DNA of 41,179 nucleotides from Methyloglobulus sp. (GTDB taxonomy: Bacteria; Pseudomonadota; Gammaproteobacteria; Methylococcales; Methylomonadaceae), in the NCBI GenBank assembly GCA_009695535.1, contig SHZQ01000003.1, positions 1 through 41,179 on the forward strand, in the 5' to 3' direction. Under the pieces are notes generated by a model. The model saw only the letters and a list, made by a program, of their open reading frames with translations, had not been told where the DNA came from and ran no database searches. Made by a program: the position numbers and the translations under genes. Position 1 is the stretch's first letter; every line of letters starts with the position of its first letter. Of this stretch, positions 1 through 9,198 are shown one piece after another.

Positions 1-356
1 TACAGAGTATTAAAATCATCCCCCAACATAAACATTACGAAACCCAGCATCCCAATACCTTCTATCATTACCATCGAGACAATAACGGTCAGCAAATACC
101 GGCTTTTTGCCGATTTGTTGCCCGGCATGGTTTGATTTAGCCGCAGCTGGATGTGGCGAATTAAATTGGTAATCGGAAAAACAATAATGGCAATGACATA
201 AAAGCTTGTCCTGAATACCACTCGCCGTTCTTCTGGCAAAGGTTCTTGCAACTCATAACCAAATTGGTAACAGATGAACAGATAAATCACCAACGTCACC
301 AGCATCATGCCGACAACAATCCAATGTGGTAAAAGCGCGTTTTTTTCTATTTTCAA
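1..356 (-). CDS. Hypothetical multi-TM membrane protein, truncated by window edge; probable TTG start at 354-356
   Basis: Minus-strand reading LKIEKNALLPHWIVVGMMLVTLVIYLFICYQFGYELQEPLPEERRVVFRTSFYVIAIIVFPITNLIRHIQLRL... is open to the edge, with AAGGGAG upstream of TTG; not in the ORF track. Confidence 0.6.
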   Translation of the reverse strand, partial: MKIEKNALLPHWIVVGMMLVTLVIYLFICYQFGYELQEPLPEERRVVFRTSFYVIAIIVFPITNLIRHIQLRLNQTMPGNKSAKSRYLLTVIVSMVMIEGIGMLGFVMFMLGDDFNTL

Positions 357-484
357 ACTGACACTCCCTTGATTTTGGACTGCTGATTATAACCGCATAA
401 TGCTTGAAATTAGTCTTAAAGCCCTAAGCTATTAGAATCAAAAGAGTCAGACTCACTGCTGTCCCGCAGTTTACTAAGAAAGCA

Positions 485-563
485 CGTAGGATGCGGTAAA
501 CGCGGTGAACCGCATCAATCGCGCAACACGAACGATGCGGTTCGTACCTGACTCCATCCTACG
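485..563. repeat. REP/MITE-like nested palindromic element
   Basis: cgtaggatgcggt...aaccgcatc / gatgcggttcg...catcctacg; outer and inner arms are complementary. Confidence 0.65.
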
Positions 564-579
564 GTAGCACACGCTACGG

Positions 580-808
580 GTTTCATCTGCGCGTCGAAGG
601 CCTGGCGCTCCAGGGTCAACTCCTGCTTGATCTCGATCTTGACCCGGGCGCACACGGTTTCGACGGCTTGGGATACGGTAGGCATGAAGACGACTAACAG
701 CAGCAGGCATAGGCAGTCGTAGTTCGGCAGGAACGCTCTAAGGCTACCTTGGCGAGCCAGGGCAACTTTCCGATAAGCGGTCAGCTTTTTAACTTTCATG
801 TTTTGCAC
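580..808 (-). pseudogene. N-terminal fragment of a secreted protein, running into the palindromic repeat
   Basis: MQNMKVKK...LCLLLLVVFMPTVSQAVETVCARVKIEIKQELTLERQAFDAQMK has a signal-peptide-like N-terminus; the last ~20 aa of the ORF are encoded by the repeat. Confidence 0.4.
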
Positions 809-837
809 CTTATCTCTACCAAGCCTCGTATCTTGTA

Positions 838-864
838 GATGGGTAGAGCAGAACGAAACCCATC
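838..864. repeat. Short palindromic repeat (gatgggt...acccatc)
   Basis: gatgggtagagcagaacgaaacccatc inverted repeat. Confidence 0.5.
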
Positions 865-1039
865 ACAACTATGCCAAACAACTTATTGTGACAAGACGAA
901 GTGCCTTTTCAAGGATTCCGACAATATCCATAAGCCGCAACATCAAAAGCATTCCCATATTATTCATAACCCAAATCCTCAGCCGTCCCCACCCAATCCA
1001 GGGGACAAATGTAATGGCCAACTAAAACAGGACACTTTA

Positions 1040-1259
1040 TTAAGCAGATTCCTTATAGAGTTCCCGTTCATATTGGATCGGGGATTGATAGCTTAGTTTT
1101 GAGTGTATGCGCTTACCATTATAAAAAGCTAACTAATCAATAATACTCAGCTTTGCCGACTCTTTAGTTTTAAATCTTTCGTAATTAAGTTGCTCATGCT
1201 TTAAGCTTCTGAAAAATCGCTCAGTAGGGCATTGCCCAACAGTTACCTTTGCGACTCAT
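1040..1259 (-). pseudogene. IS3-family (IS150-like) transposase C-terminal remnant
   Basis: Minus strand gives CW(x)NA(x)TERFFRSLKHEQLNYERFKTKESAKLSIID*LAFYNGKRIHSKLSYQSPIQYERELYKESA*, with two single-base deletions and one internal TAG. Confidence 0.85.
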
Positions 1260-1269
1260 ACTTTGTTGC

Positions 1270-1540
1270 ATCTTCACAAGATGCCGGTGCCGAACGGACT
1301 ATTTGGGCGTGGGCCGTATTGGGTGGTGATTTTCGGCTCTGTGGTGGCTTGCCCCTCACCCCAGCCCTCTCCCCCGCTATCTATCGGGCTGAGAGGGGGC
1401 GTTATTGCTTGCTGGCTTTCGGCGATCAAGCCTTCGTCGCTGTACAGGTAATAGCTGCGCTTGGGCTGGCTTAAGGCTGCACCGTCCTTGGTGCGGTAGG
1501 CTTCGGCGGCCGAACGGGTCGTAGCTGGGTGGAGTGGACT
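1270..1540 (-). pseudogene. RHS/YD-repeat core fragment, frameshifted
   Basis: Minus-strand pieces SYDPFGRR, YRTKDGAALSQPKRSYYLYSDEGLIAESQQAI and TTQYGPRPNSPFGTG lie in different frames. Confidence 0.6.
1364..1399. repeat. Hairpin repeat inside the RHS remnant
   Basis: ccctctcccccgctatctatcgggctgagaggggg. Confidence 0.55.
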
Positions 1541-1878
1541 ACGCTTTGCTGACCTCGCGGAACAAATCGGCGTTGCAAAAGACAGGTAAATACCTGCCTT
1601 GATACTCGGCTGAAAATGAGCCTAATCTTTTCCTGAAATACTACGAATCCCCAAGATAGACATGAAAACGAAATGGATGTGGGCGTTACCCATCAAAGAT
1701 ATGTAAAAATAGTTACCCCAAATACCAACTAAAATAACAACAAGTTAGATAAATGTATCTATTGCATTAGATGCTTATAAAATACTATTTTTTACTAATT
1801 CACAGCTTGAGCTATACTTGCTGGAAAGAACAAATCACTCACAAGCTAACAACAGTCAATGACCCATAGCCTATTAGA

Positions 1879-2856
1879 ATGTCTAACATGAATACCCAAA
1901 AGCCTACTCCTAATACCCGACAAATGCTTGGTGTTTTAATCCTCTCAAGCGCACTGTCCGCTTGCTCGACTATGCCCTCGCAAGATAAAAACGATCCTTG
2001 GGAAAGCTGGAACCGTGATGTGCATGATTTTAATAAGGATGTGGACGATGTTATTCTGAAACCGGTGGCGAAAGGCTATCAAGACATCACACCAAATCCA
2101 GTTGACGAAAGTATTAGCAATGTTTTCAGCAATATTAATGACATAGGTGTGACTATCAATGATTTTTTGCAATTGAAGCTTGTGCAAGGCGGTATGGATG
2201 CCAGTCGTTTTCTGATTAATACTACCGCAGGTGTAGTCGGTATTTTTGATGTTGCATCCATGATTGACCTACCTAAACATAACGAAGATTTTGGTCAGAC
2301 GCTGGGGTTTTGGGGCGTTCCATCCGGTGGCTATATGGTGCTGCCGTTCTTGGGAGCCAGTTCACCTCGAGATACCGTTGGCTTGATCGGCGACGCACTG
2401 TTTAACCCGTTGACGTATGTATCATTTTTTGGCGGCTTCGCAGCTAATGCTGCTTCCGCCGCCGCTACCGCTGTTGATGTAGCCGATACTCGGTCTGACT
2501 TGATGTCATCGGATAAAATCCTCAACGAAGCTTCGGTTGACCGCTATGATTTCGTCAAAAACGCCTATAAGCAACGCCGTGAATACTTAATCCATGACGG
2601 CAATCCACCTGAAGACACCAGTGATCCTTTATTGGAAGACGGTAGCGTAGATGGCACCAGCGATGGTTCTACGAGCAATTCCACGCAGAATAACCTAAGC
2701 AATACACCCACAGGCACAGGATCATCGGCAATCCACGACCCTAACGCCGTCACCATCATAAACAATTCCACTACCTTGCCTAAAGAAGGCGCTACCACTG
2801 CTCCTGTTATCGATAACTCAAAACATCTATTAGACTTATCACCCCCAGACGAATAA
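1879..2856 (+). CDS. mlaA: MlaA/VacJ outer-membrane lipid asymmetry lipoprotein
   Basis: Lipobox LSACS; DPWESWNRDVHDFNKDVDD...LPKHNEDFGQTLGFWGVPSGGYMVLPFLGASSPRDTVG. Confidence 0.93.
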   Translation: MSNMNTQKPTPNTRQMLGVLILSSALSACSTMPSQDKNDPWESWNRDVHDFNKDVDDVILKPVAKGYQDITPNPVDESISNVFSNINDIGVTINDFLQLKLVQGGMDASRFLINTTAGVVGIFDVASMIDLPKHNEDFGQTLGFWGVPSGGYMVLPFLGASSPRDTVGLIGDALFNPLTYVSFFGGFAANAASAAATAVDVADTRSDLMSSDKILNEASVDRYDFVKNAYKQRREYLIHDGNPPEDTSDPLLEDGSVDGTSDGSTSNSTQNNLSNTPTGTGSSAIHDPNAVTIINNSTTLPKEGATTAPVIDNSKHLLDLSPPDE

Positions 2857-2866
2857 GCATAACGCC

Positions 2867-5167
2867 ATGTCGAAAGCCACTTACCCTGATAATTGGTATG
2901 CAATAGACAAGGCGCTTTATAGCCGATCAGTACGGGTTTTCAGTACCGTCAAAAAAGTGCTGAGCGTCAAAATGAAGCTTCATGCTGAAACTCAGATTCA
3001 GCAGGGCGATATTTTCCTGTTCAACCATTTCTCGCGTTTCGAGACCTTCATCCCGCAATTTTTGATTTACGAACAAACCGGGGCTTATACCTGCGTTATC
3101 GGATCGGGTGAATTCTTCAAGCATGAAACCGTGCTGTCACGTTACTTACAGCAAGTCGGCGTGTTTCCTACCGATCATCACCGCTTATTTTCCTTATTGA
3201 CTGCCCAAATATTGCGCGGCCGCAAAGTTGTCATTTTTCCCGAAGGCGGCATGGTCAAAGACCATCGGGTCGTCGACGATAAAGGCAACTACAGTATTTA
3301 TTCGCGCATGACCGGACTGCGACGCAAGCAACACACGGGCGCGGCGGTGCTGGCGCAAGGTGTTGAAGCCATCAAAATCATCATCCGCCGCGCGTATCAT
3401 CAAAAAAATCATACCCAACTGGTCTGGTGGAAAGAGCAGCTTCAGTTGGGCAGTTTGGATCAATTGCTGGCTTCCGCACTCAAACCTACCTTGATTATCC
3501 CTGCCAATATCACCTTTTATCCGATTCGGACTTCGGAAAACCTGATGTTGAAAGCTGTCGATTTTTTCTCCGATAGCTTAAGTTTACGGCATACGGAAGA
3601 ATTGCTGATTGAAGGCAATATCATGTTGAAAAACACGGACATGGACATCCGCATGGGCGAACCGCTTGAACCCTTTGACCGCAGATTCTTCGGTAGTCAC
3701 TATCTTTTACAACAAGTGATGGACAAAGCGCAGTCGGTGGACGAGATATTTAACTTGCAAGCCCACCCCAAAGACTGGTATCAACGCTGCTTGGGTTATT
3801 ATTTCAAAAAAGCCGCCAATGCCACGCGCGACCAGTACATGGAGGCTATTTACCTCAATGTAACCATCAACTTAAGCCATCTGGCCTCAGCACTGATTAT
3901 GCATCTGATTAAGCACGGTCAGGCGCAAATCGAGCGGCAACAATTTTTCACCACGCTTTATATTGCCGTCAAATTATTGCAAAGCAATGCCAGCATCAAT
4001 TTGCACCGCAGTTTACTCAATCCCATTGATTACAGTGAGCTTATCAACGGCACTGGCACACGGTTTAAACATTTCATCGAAGAAGCCATAAACACCGACC
4101 TCATCTCCGCAGACAACACTCACTATCATTTATTGCCGAAACTGCTGGAGGAGCATGATCTTGACAGCATCCGGCTAGAAAACATGGTGGCAGTCTATGA
4201 TAACGAAGCCAAACCCATTACGCAGGTTTATGAAACCATTATTCATGCACTGGCAGAATCTGAGGATGTCGATCAGCAAGAACTCGCTGCCTGGTATTTT
4301 GAAGATGAATGCCGCGACCTTACCTGGGAACATCACGCTTATAACAAACCCGCTTACGATGACATCAACGCGCAGGAAACCGCCACTGCCGATGCCAATC
4401 CTTTTTTCCTCGATCCGACCGACAGTAAGGATAATGGCATCGGCGTACTGCTGATTCACGGCCTGCTTGCCAGCCCCGCCGAACTCAGGGGTTACGGCGA
4501 GTATCTGGTAAAACAGGGATACACCGTGATGGGTGTTCGGCTTAAAGGCCACGGCTCGTCGCCTTATGCACTGCAAAATCAAAGCTGGGAAGATTGGTAT
4601 CAGTCCGTGCTTCGAGGTTATAAAATCCTCAAGGCGCACTGTAAGCGTATTTTCGTGACCGGATTTTCCACGGGCGGGGCTTTGGCACTTAAGCTGGCTG
4701 CTGAACATTTTCCTGAAATCATCGGCGTAAGTACCGCAGCCTTGCCGATTAAATTCATCGATCCTTCTTTTATGCTAGTCCCCTTGCTGCATGGCACTAA
4801 TAAGCTGGTGGATTGGTTGTCATCCTTTGAGGGCGTTAAGCCTTTTATTGAAAACCCCACCGAGCATCCCGATATTAATTACCGTAACGTACCTGTCAAA
4901 TGTCTGTACGAGCTGCGCCAACTAATTGATAAAATGGATGATTTTGTACCGATTTGCACAATGCCAGTCCTGGTATTGCAAGGTGATAATGATCCTGTTG
5001 TGGCTTTTAAAAGTGCCGAGGAAATCATGGGCAAGCTCACCTGCAAAAAACAACTGAAAGTCATCCCATCAAATCGTCACGGCATCTTGATGGAAAATAT
5101 CGGCGGCACTTGGGAAAGCATTGATGGGTTTATGAAAGAGTGCGTAAGTGAAACGAATGTGAAGTAA
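2867..5167 (+). CDS. PlsC-like acyltransferase fused to C-terminal alpha/beta hydrolase
   Basis: N-term FNHFSRFETFIPQF and FPEGGMVKDHR; C-term VLLIHGLLASPAELRGYGEYLVKQGYTVMGVRLKGHG...GFSTGGALALK in one 766-aa ORF. Confidence 0.85.
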   Translation: MSKATYPDNWYAIDKALYSRSVRVFSTVKKVLSVKMKLHAETQIQQGDIFLFNHFSRFETFIPQFLIYEQTGAYTCVIGSGEFFKHETVLSRYLQQVGVFPTDHHRLFSLLTAQILRGRKVVIFPEGGMVKDHRVVDDKGNYSIYSRMTGLRRKQHTGAAVLAQGVEAIKIIIRRAYHQKNHTQLVWWKEQLQLGSLDQLLASALKPTLIIPANITFYPIRTSENLMLKAVDFFSDSLSLRHTEELLIEGNIMLKNTDMDIRMGEPLEPFDRRFFGSHYLLQQVMDKAQSVDEIFNLQAHPKDWYQRCLGYYFKKAANATRDQYMEAIYLNVTINLSHLASALIMHLIKHGQAQIERQQFFTTLYIAVKLLQSNASINLHRSLLNPIDYSELINGTGTRFKHFIEEAINTDLISADNTHYHLLPKLLEEHDLDSIRLENMVAVYDNEAKPITQVYETIIHALAESEDVDQQELAAWYFEDECRDLTWEHHAYNKPAYDDINAQETATADANPFFLDPTDSKDNGIGVLLIHGLLASPAELRGYGEYLVKQGYTVMGVRLKGHGSSPYALQNQSWEDWYQSVLRGYKILKAHCKRIFVTGFSTGGALALKLAAEHFPEIIGVSTAALPIKFIDPSFMLVPLLHGTNKLVDWLSSFEGVKPFIENPTEHPDINYRNVPVKCLYELRQLIDKMDDFVPICTMPVLVLQGDNDPVVAFKSAEEIMGKLTCKKQLKVIPSNRHGILMENIGGTWESIDGFMKECVSETNVK

Positions 5168-5271
5168 TTGGGTCAAAGCGGTAGGCATGGATATTATTCA
5201 ATAAGGCTTTGCCGCTCGTTGCTTAATCCGGTCAATGCGTTAAAGTGATATTGGTACAACAGGGAAATAAA

Positions 5272-6408
5272 ATGAACAATGTTGTTATTGCTGGATATTG
5301 CCGCTCACCCTTCACGCCAGCCTTAAAAGGCGCATTAGCACGAGTCAGGCCTGATGACCTTGCTGCACAGGTGATCAAGGGCTTGGTCAGTAAAGCGGGC
5401 GTTAATCCCGACGACATCGAAGACCTTATCTTAGGTTGCGCCTTCCCAGAAGGCGAACAAGGCCTTAATGTAGCACGATTGATCGTCTTCCTGGCTGGAC
5501 TGCCCAATACCATCGCCGGAATGACGCTGAACCGTTTCTGCGGCTCGTCCATGCAAGCCATCCACATCGCGGCAGGAGCAATCCAGATGAATGCAGGTGA
5601 GGTATTTATTTGCGCTGGTCTGGAATCCATGAGCCGTATTCCAATGGGTGGTTACAACAATATGCCCAATCCTGCTCTTTACGAGACCTTTCCGCAGGCT
5701 TATATCGGCATGGGCGATACGGCGGAAAACTTAGCTGCTAAATACCAAATCGACCGTAAAACCCAGGAAGCCTTTGCCTTGGAAAGCCAAATGAAGGCTT
5801 ACGCCGCCCAACAGAGCGGACGTTTTGACGATGAAATTATCCCGATAACGTCCAAGTACGGCACGGTGGATAAGGACGGATGTTTACGTCCTGATTCTAC
5901 AGCGGAAGGATTAGCAAGTCTTAGTCCCGCATTCCAAACCACTGGCACTGTAACCGCAGGCACATCTTCGCCCTTAACCGACGGCGCAGCCGCCGTGTTG
6001 GTGTGCAGCGAAGACTATGCTGATGCGCATAAGCTGCCTAAACTGGCGCGCATTCTTTCTTTCGCCGTGTCCGGCTGTGCGCCGGAAATCATGGGCATAG
6101 GCCCGGTTGCAGCAACAAATAAAGCATTGTCTCGCGCAGGATTGAAATTAGAAGATATTGACATTGTTGAATTGAATGAGGCTTTCTCTGCACAGTCATT
6201 AGCTGTTCTTAAAGAATTGCCAATTCCTGCCGACAAACTCAACCTTGATGGCGGTGCGATTGCCCTAGGTCATCCACTGGGTACAACCGGCGCACGGATA
6301 ACTGGAAAAGCCGCCAGCCTGTTGCAACGGGAAAACAAACGCTATGCGTTAGCGACACAATGTATCGGCGGAGGTCAGGGCATAGCCACTATTCTGGAGG
6401 CAATCTAA
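5272..6408 (+). CDS. fadA: Acetyl-CoA acyltransferase (thiolase)
   Basis: RFCGSSMQAIHIAAGAI, ELNEAFSAQ, GGAIALGHPLGTTGAR, CIGGGQG; ATG at 5272 preferred over upstream in-frame GTG. Confidence 0.93.
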   Translation: MNNVVIAGYCRSPFTPALKGALARVRPDDLAAQVIKGLVSKAGVNPDDIEDLILGCAFPEGEQGLNVARLIVFLAGLPNTIAGMTLNRFCGSSMQAIHIAAGAIQMNAGEVFICAGLESMSRIPMGGYNNMPNPALYETFPQAYIGMGDTAENLAAKYQIDRKTQEAFALESQMKAYAAQQSGRFDDEIIPITSKYGTVDKDGCLRPDSTAEGLASLSPAFQTTGTVTAGTSSPLTDGAAAVLVCSEDYADAHKLPKLARILSFAVSGCAPEIMGIGPVAATNKALSRAGLKLEDIDIVELNEAFSAQSLAVLKELPIPADKLNLDGGAIALGHPLGTTGARITGKAASLLQRENKRYALATQCIGGGQGIATILEAI

Positions 6409-8726
6409 TGAACATCCAAAAAGTGGGGGTCATCGGCGCGGGCGTAATGGGCGCAAGTATTGCAGCCCATATTACCAATGCGGGTATTCCTGTTTATTTG
6501 CTCGACATTGTTCCTGAGAGTGCAAGCAACCGAAACGGCGTTGCGGAAAACGCGGTCAAAAAACTGCTGGAAGCCGAACCTGCCGCGTTCATGGACAAAA
6601 AAAATGTCCGACTAATTACCACGGGCAACATCGAAGATGACTTACCCAAGCTAGCCGATGCCGATTGGGTGATTGAAGCCATCATCGAAAATCCACAAAT
6701 AAAACAGTCGCTGTACCAAAAGCTGGAAGCAGTTTGCAAAGCAGACTGCCTGATTTCCTCCAACACCTCCACCCTGCCCTTAGCCTTGTTGGTCAAGGAT
6801 ATGCCGGACAGTTTTAAGCGGCGTTTTATGATTACCCATTTCTTCAACCCACCGCGTTACATGCGGCTTTTAGAGCTGGTTTCAAGTGCAGCGACAGATC
6901 TCACGTTTGTTAAAGCGGTCAGCCAGTTTGCGGATATTAAATTAGGTAAAAATTGTGTTACATGCAAAGACACTCCAGGCTTTATTGGTAACCGCATCGG
7001 TATTTATTGGCTGTTATACGGCTTATTAGATGCTATAAAAAATGGCATAACAATTGAGCAAGCCGATGCGGTCATATCTGCACCATTCGGTATTCCCAAA
7101 ACAGGCATATTCGGTTTGCTGGATTTGGTCGGTCTGGATTTGATTCCGCCAATTTTGAAGGGGATGAAGCTCGCGCTGCCTTCACAAGATGCTTTCCATG
7201 AAGTTAATCGCTTGCCTGATATTGTGCAGAAAATGATTAATGAGGGTTACACTGGCAGAAAAGGTAAAGGTGGGTTTTACCGCTTGAATAAAGTGGATGG
7301 CGTTCGCATCAAAGAGTCGATAAATCTTGTTACAGGTGATTACGCCACAAGTGAAAAAGCCGATTTATCTGCGATCAAGGATGCCCAAAAAGCTGGGCTT
7401 CAAGTATTGCTTTCACATCCCGAACCCGTCGCCCAATATGCTTGGCGTGTGCTTTCAAATACCTTATGTTATTCCGCAAGCTTAGTCCCTGAAATCTCTG
7501 ATGACATCACAGAGATAGATGCCGCTATGCGCGATGGCTACAACTGGAAATTCGGCCCGTTCGAATTACTCGACAAGATCGGCGTATCTTGGTTTGTCGA
7601 TAAGCTGAAATCTGAAAACCGTCCTATCCCAACTTTGTTAGCCACTAATTCCAGCCTGTATTCAACAGATTCAGGTCGATTAGCGTTTGCTGACCTTAGT
7701 GGAAATTATCATCCTGTGCAACGGGCGGAAGGTGTCTTACTGCTATCCGACATCAAACAGCAAACTAAACCATTACTTAAAAATGGTTCTGCTAGCCTAT
7801 GGGACATCGGTGATAGCGTGGCTTGCCTCGAATTCCACAGCAAAATGAATACGCTGGACATGGATTCCATGGCGATGATTAACCAAAGCATCGACAAGGT
7901 TAGCAGAGAATTCAAAGCCTTGGTTATCCATAACGATGCAGAAAATTTCTCCGCTGGCGCTAACCTTGGCCTGTTGATGAAGGCTATCCATGAAAGCGAT
8001 TGGCCGACTGTGGAGTTGCTTATAAAGACAGGGCAACAGACTTATCAACGGCTGAAATACGCACCATTTCCTGTCGTAGCTGCACCTTCTGGACTTGCCT
8101 TGGGTGGTGGTTGTGAAATCCTTTTTCACTGCAATGCAGTCCAAGCCCATGCTGAACTTTACATGGGCTTAGTGGAAGTCGGCGTTGGCTTGATTCCTGG
8201 CTGGGGCGGCTGCAAGGAATATCTGCGCCGCTGCTTAATGCAACCGAAACGTCCCGGCGGCCCCATTCCGCCGATTATCAAAGCCTTCCAAACCATTGGT
8301 TTGGCGAGCGTGTCGAAATCAGCTTTCGATGCCAAAGAACTACTGTATCTAAGTACTAACGATAGCATCACCATGAATAAAGACCGGCTCTTGGCCGATG
8401 CTAAAACCAAAGCATTGGCTTTATCTAAAGATTACGCACCGCCTAAACCTTATCTCTATCCAATACCAGGTAAAACAGCCAAGGTATTGCTGAACATGGG
8501 TATCAAAGCCTTCCATCTGATAGGTAAAGCCACAGATTATGATGTGATCGTTTCTGGTCAACTTGCCCATGTTTTAAGTGGCGGTGAGAGTGATTTCACT
8601 GCGCCGCTTTCAGAAGACAATATCTTGGCTTTGGAGCTGGAAGCATTTCTTGCACTGGTTAAACGGCCAGGTACATTGGCGAGGTTGGATCATATGTTGA
8701 AAACTGGGAAGCCATTGAGGAATTAA
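6408..8726 (+). CDS. Bifunctional 3-hydroxyacyl-CoA dehydrogenase/enoyl-CoA hydratase (FadN-type order, HAD first)
   Basis: GVIGAGVMGASIAAHITNAG at N-term; ECH-like GLALGGGCEI in C-terminal half; ATG overlaps thiolase stop (TAATG). Confidence 0.92.
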   Translation: MNIQKVGVIGAGVMGASIAAHITNAGIPVYLLDIVPESASNRNGVAENAVKKLLEAEPAAFMDKKNVRLITTGNIEDDLPKLADADWVIEAIIENPQIKQSLYQKLEAVCKADCLISSNTSTLPLALLVKDMPDSFKRRFMITHFFNPPRYMRLLELVSSAATDLTFVKAVSQFADIKLGKNCVTCKDTPGFIGNRIGIYWLLYGLLDAIKNGITIEQADAVISAPFGIPKTGIFGLLDLVGLDLIPPILKGMKLALPSQDAFHEVNRLPDIVQKMINEGYTGRKGKGGFYRLNKVDGVRIKESINLVTGDYATSEKADLSAIKDAQKAGLQVLLSHPEPVAQYAWRVLSNTLCYSASLVPEISDDITEIDAAMRDGYNWKFGPFELLDKIGVSWFVDKLKSENRPIPTLLATNSSLYSTDSGRLAFADLSGNYHPVQRAEGVLLLSDIKQQTKPLLKNGSASLWDIGDSVACLEFHSKMNTLDMDSMAMINQSIDKVSREFKALVIHNDAENFSAGANLGLLMKAIHESDWPTVELLIKTGQQTYQRLKYAPFPVVAAPSGLALGGGCEILFHCNAVQAHAELYMGLVEVGVGLIPGWGGCKEYLRRCLMQPKRPGGPIPPIIKAFQTIGLASVSKSAFDAKELLYLSTNDSITMNKDRLLADAKTKALALSKDYAPPKPYLYPIPGKTAKVLLNMGIKAFHLIGKATDYDVIVSGQLAHVLSGGESDFTAPLSEDNILALELEAFLALVKRPGTLARLDHMLKTGKPLRN

Positions 8727-9162
8727 TAAGCCCTTACATTCGTATAACTAGAATACCCTATGAAGAGCCGTACCACATTCACTTAGCCTGGGAGGCTTGC
8801 AATGGAAATCAAAAATGGAATTTTGATTATTACGATAATGGAGATCCATTAATTAAATTTTCGGAAAAGCTTGAAGTTTTTCCGATACACATAAGTGATG
8901 TTTTTTATGGGAACTTGGATCAGAGTATCCAGAAGATCGTTGGGGTTATTATTTTAGATTTAGAGCTTTTGTTTGGAATTCTGCTGGACATTGCGCTATT
9001 CAAATTCGATTCAATAATAATAAAGTCCTTCCATATATTGAAGTTGTAGAGTTTTGTATCAAAGTTGATGCTGCTGAAATAAATCGTTTAGGTCGATTAT
9101 TTAGAGGTTTTTCAGAATTAAATCATAAGTTGCTTGTTTGGGGAGGTGAAAATGAAATTTAG
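8727..9162 (+). pseudogene. Small hypothetical protein split by one frameshift in a T6 tract
   Basis: ISPYIRITRIPYEEPYHIHLAWEACNGNQKWNFDYYDNGDPLIKFSEKLEVFPIHISDVF, then next frame LWELGSEYPEDRWGYYFRFRAFVWNSAGHCAIQIRFNNNKVLPYIEVVEFCIKVDAAEINRLGRLFRGFSELNHKLLVWGGENEI*. Confidence 0.6.
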
Positions 9163-9198
9163 ACCAACATTTCTAAACCTCATTGATTGGAGAAATAC

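Noticed and set aside
4175-4708. 177-aa minus-strand ORF
   Set aside because: Antisense to the acyltransferase-hydrolase fusion coding sequence; no recognisable domain, so a shadow ORF.
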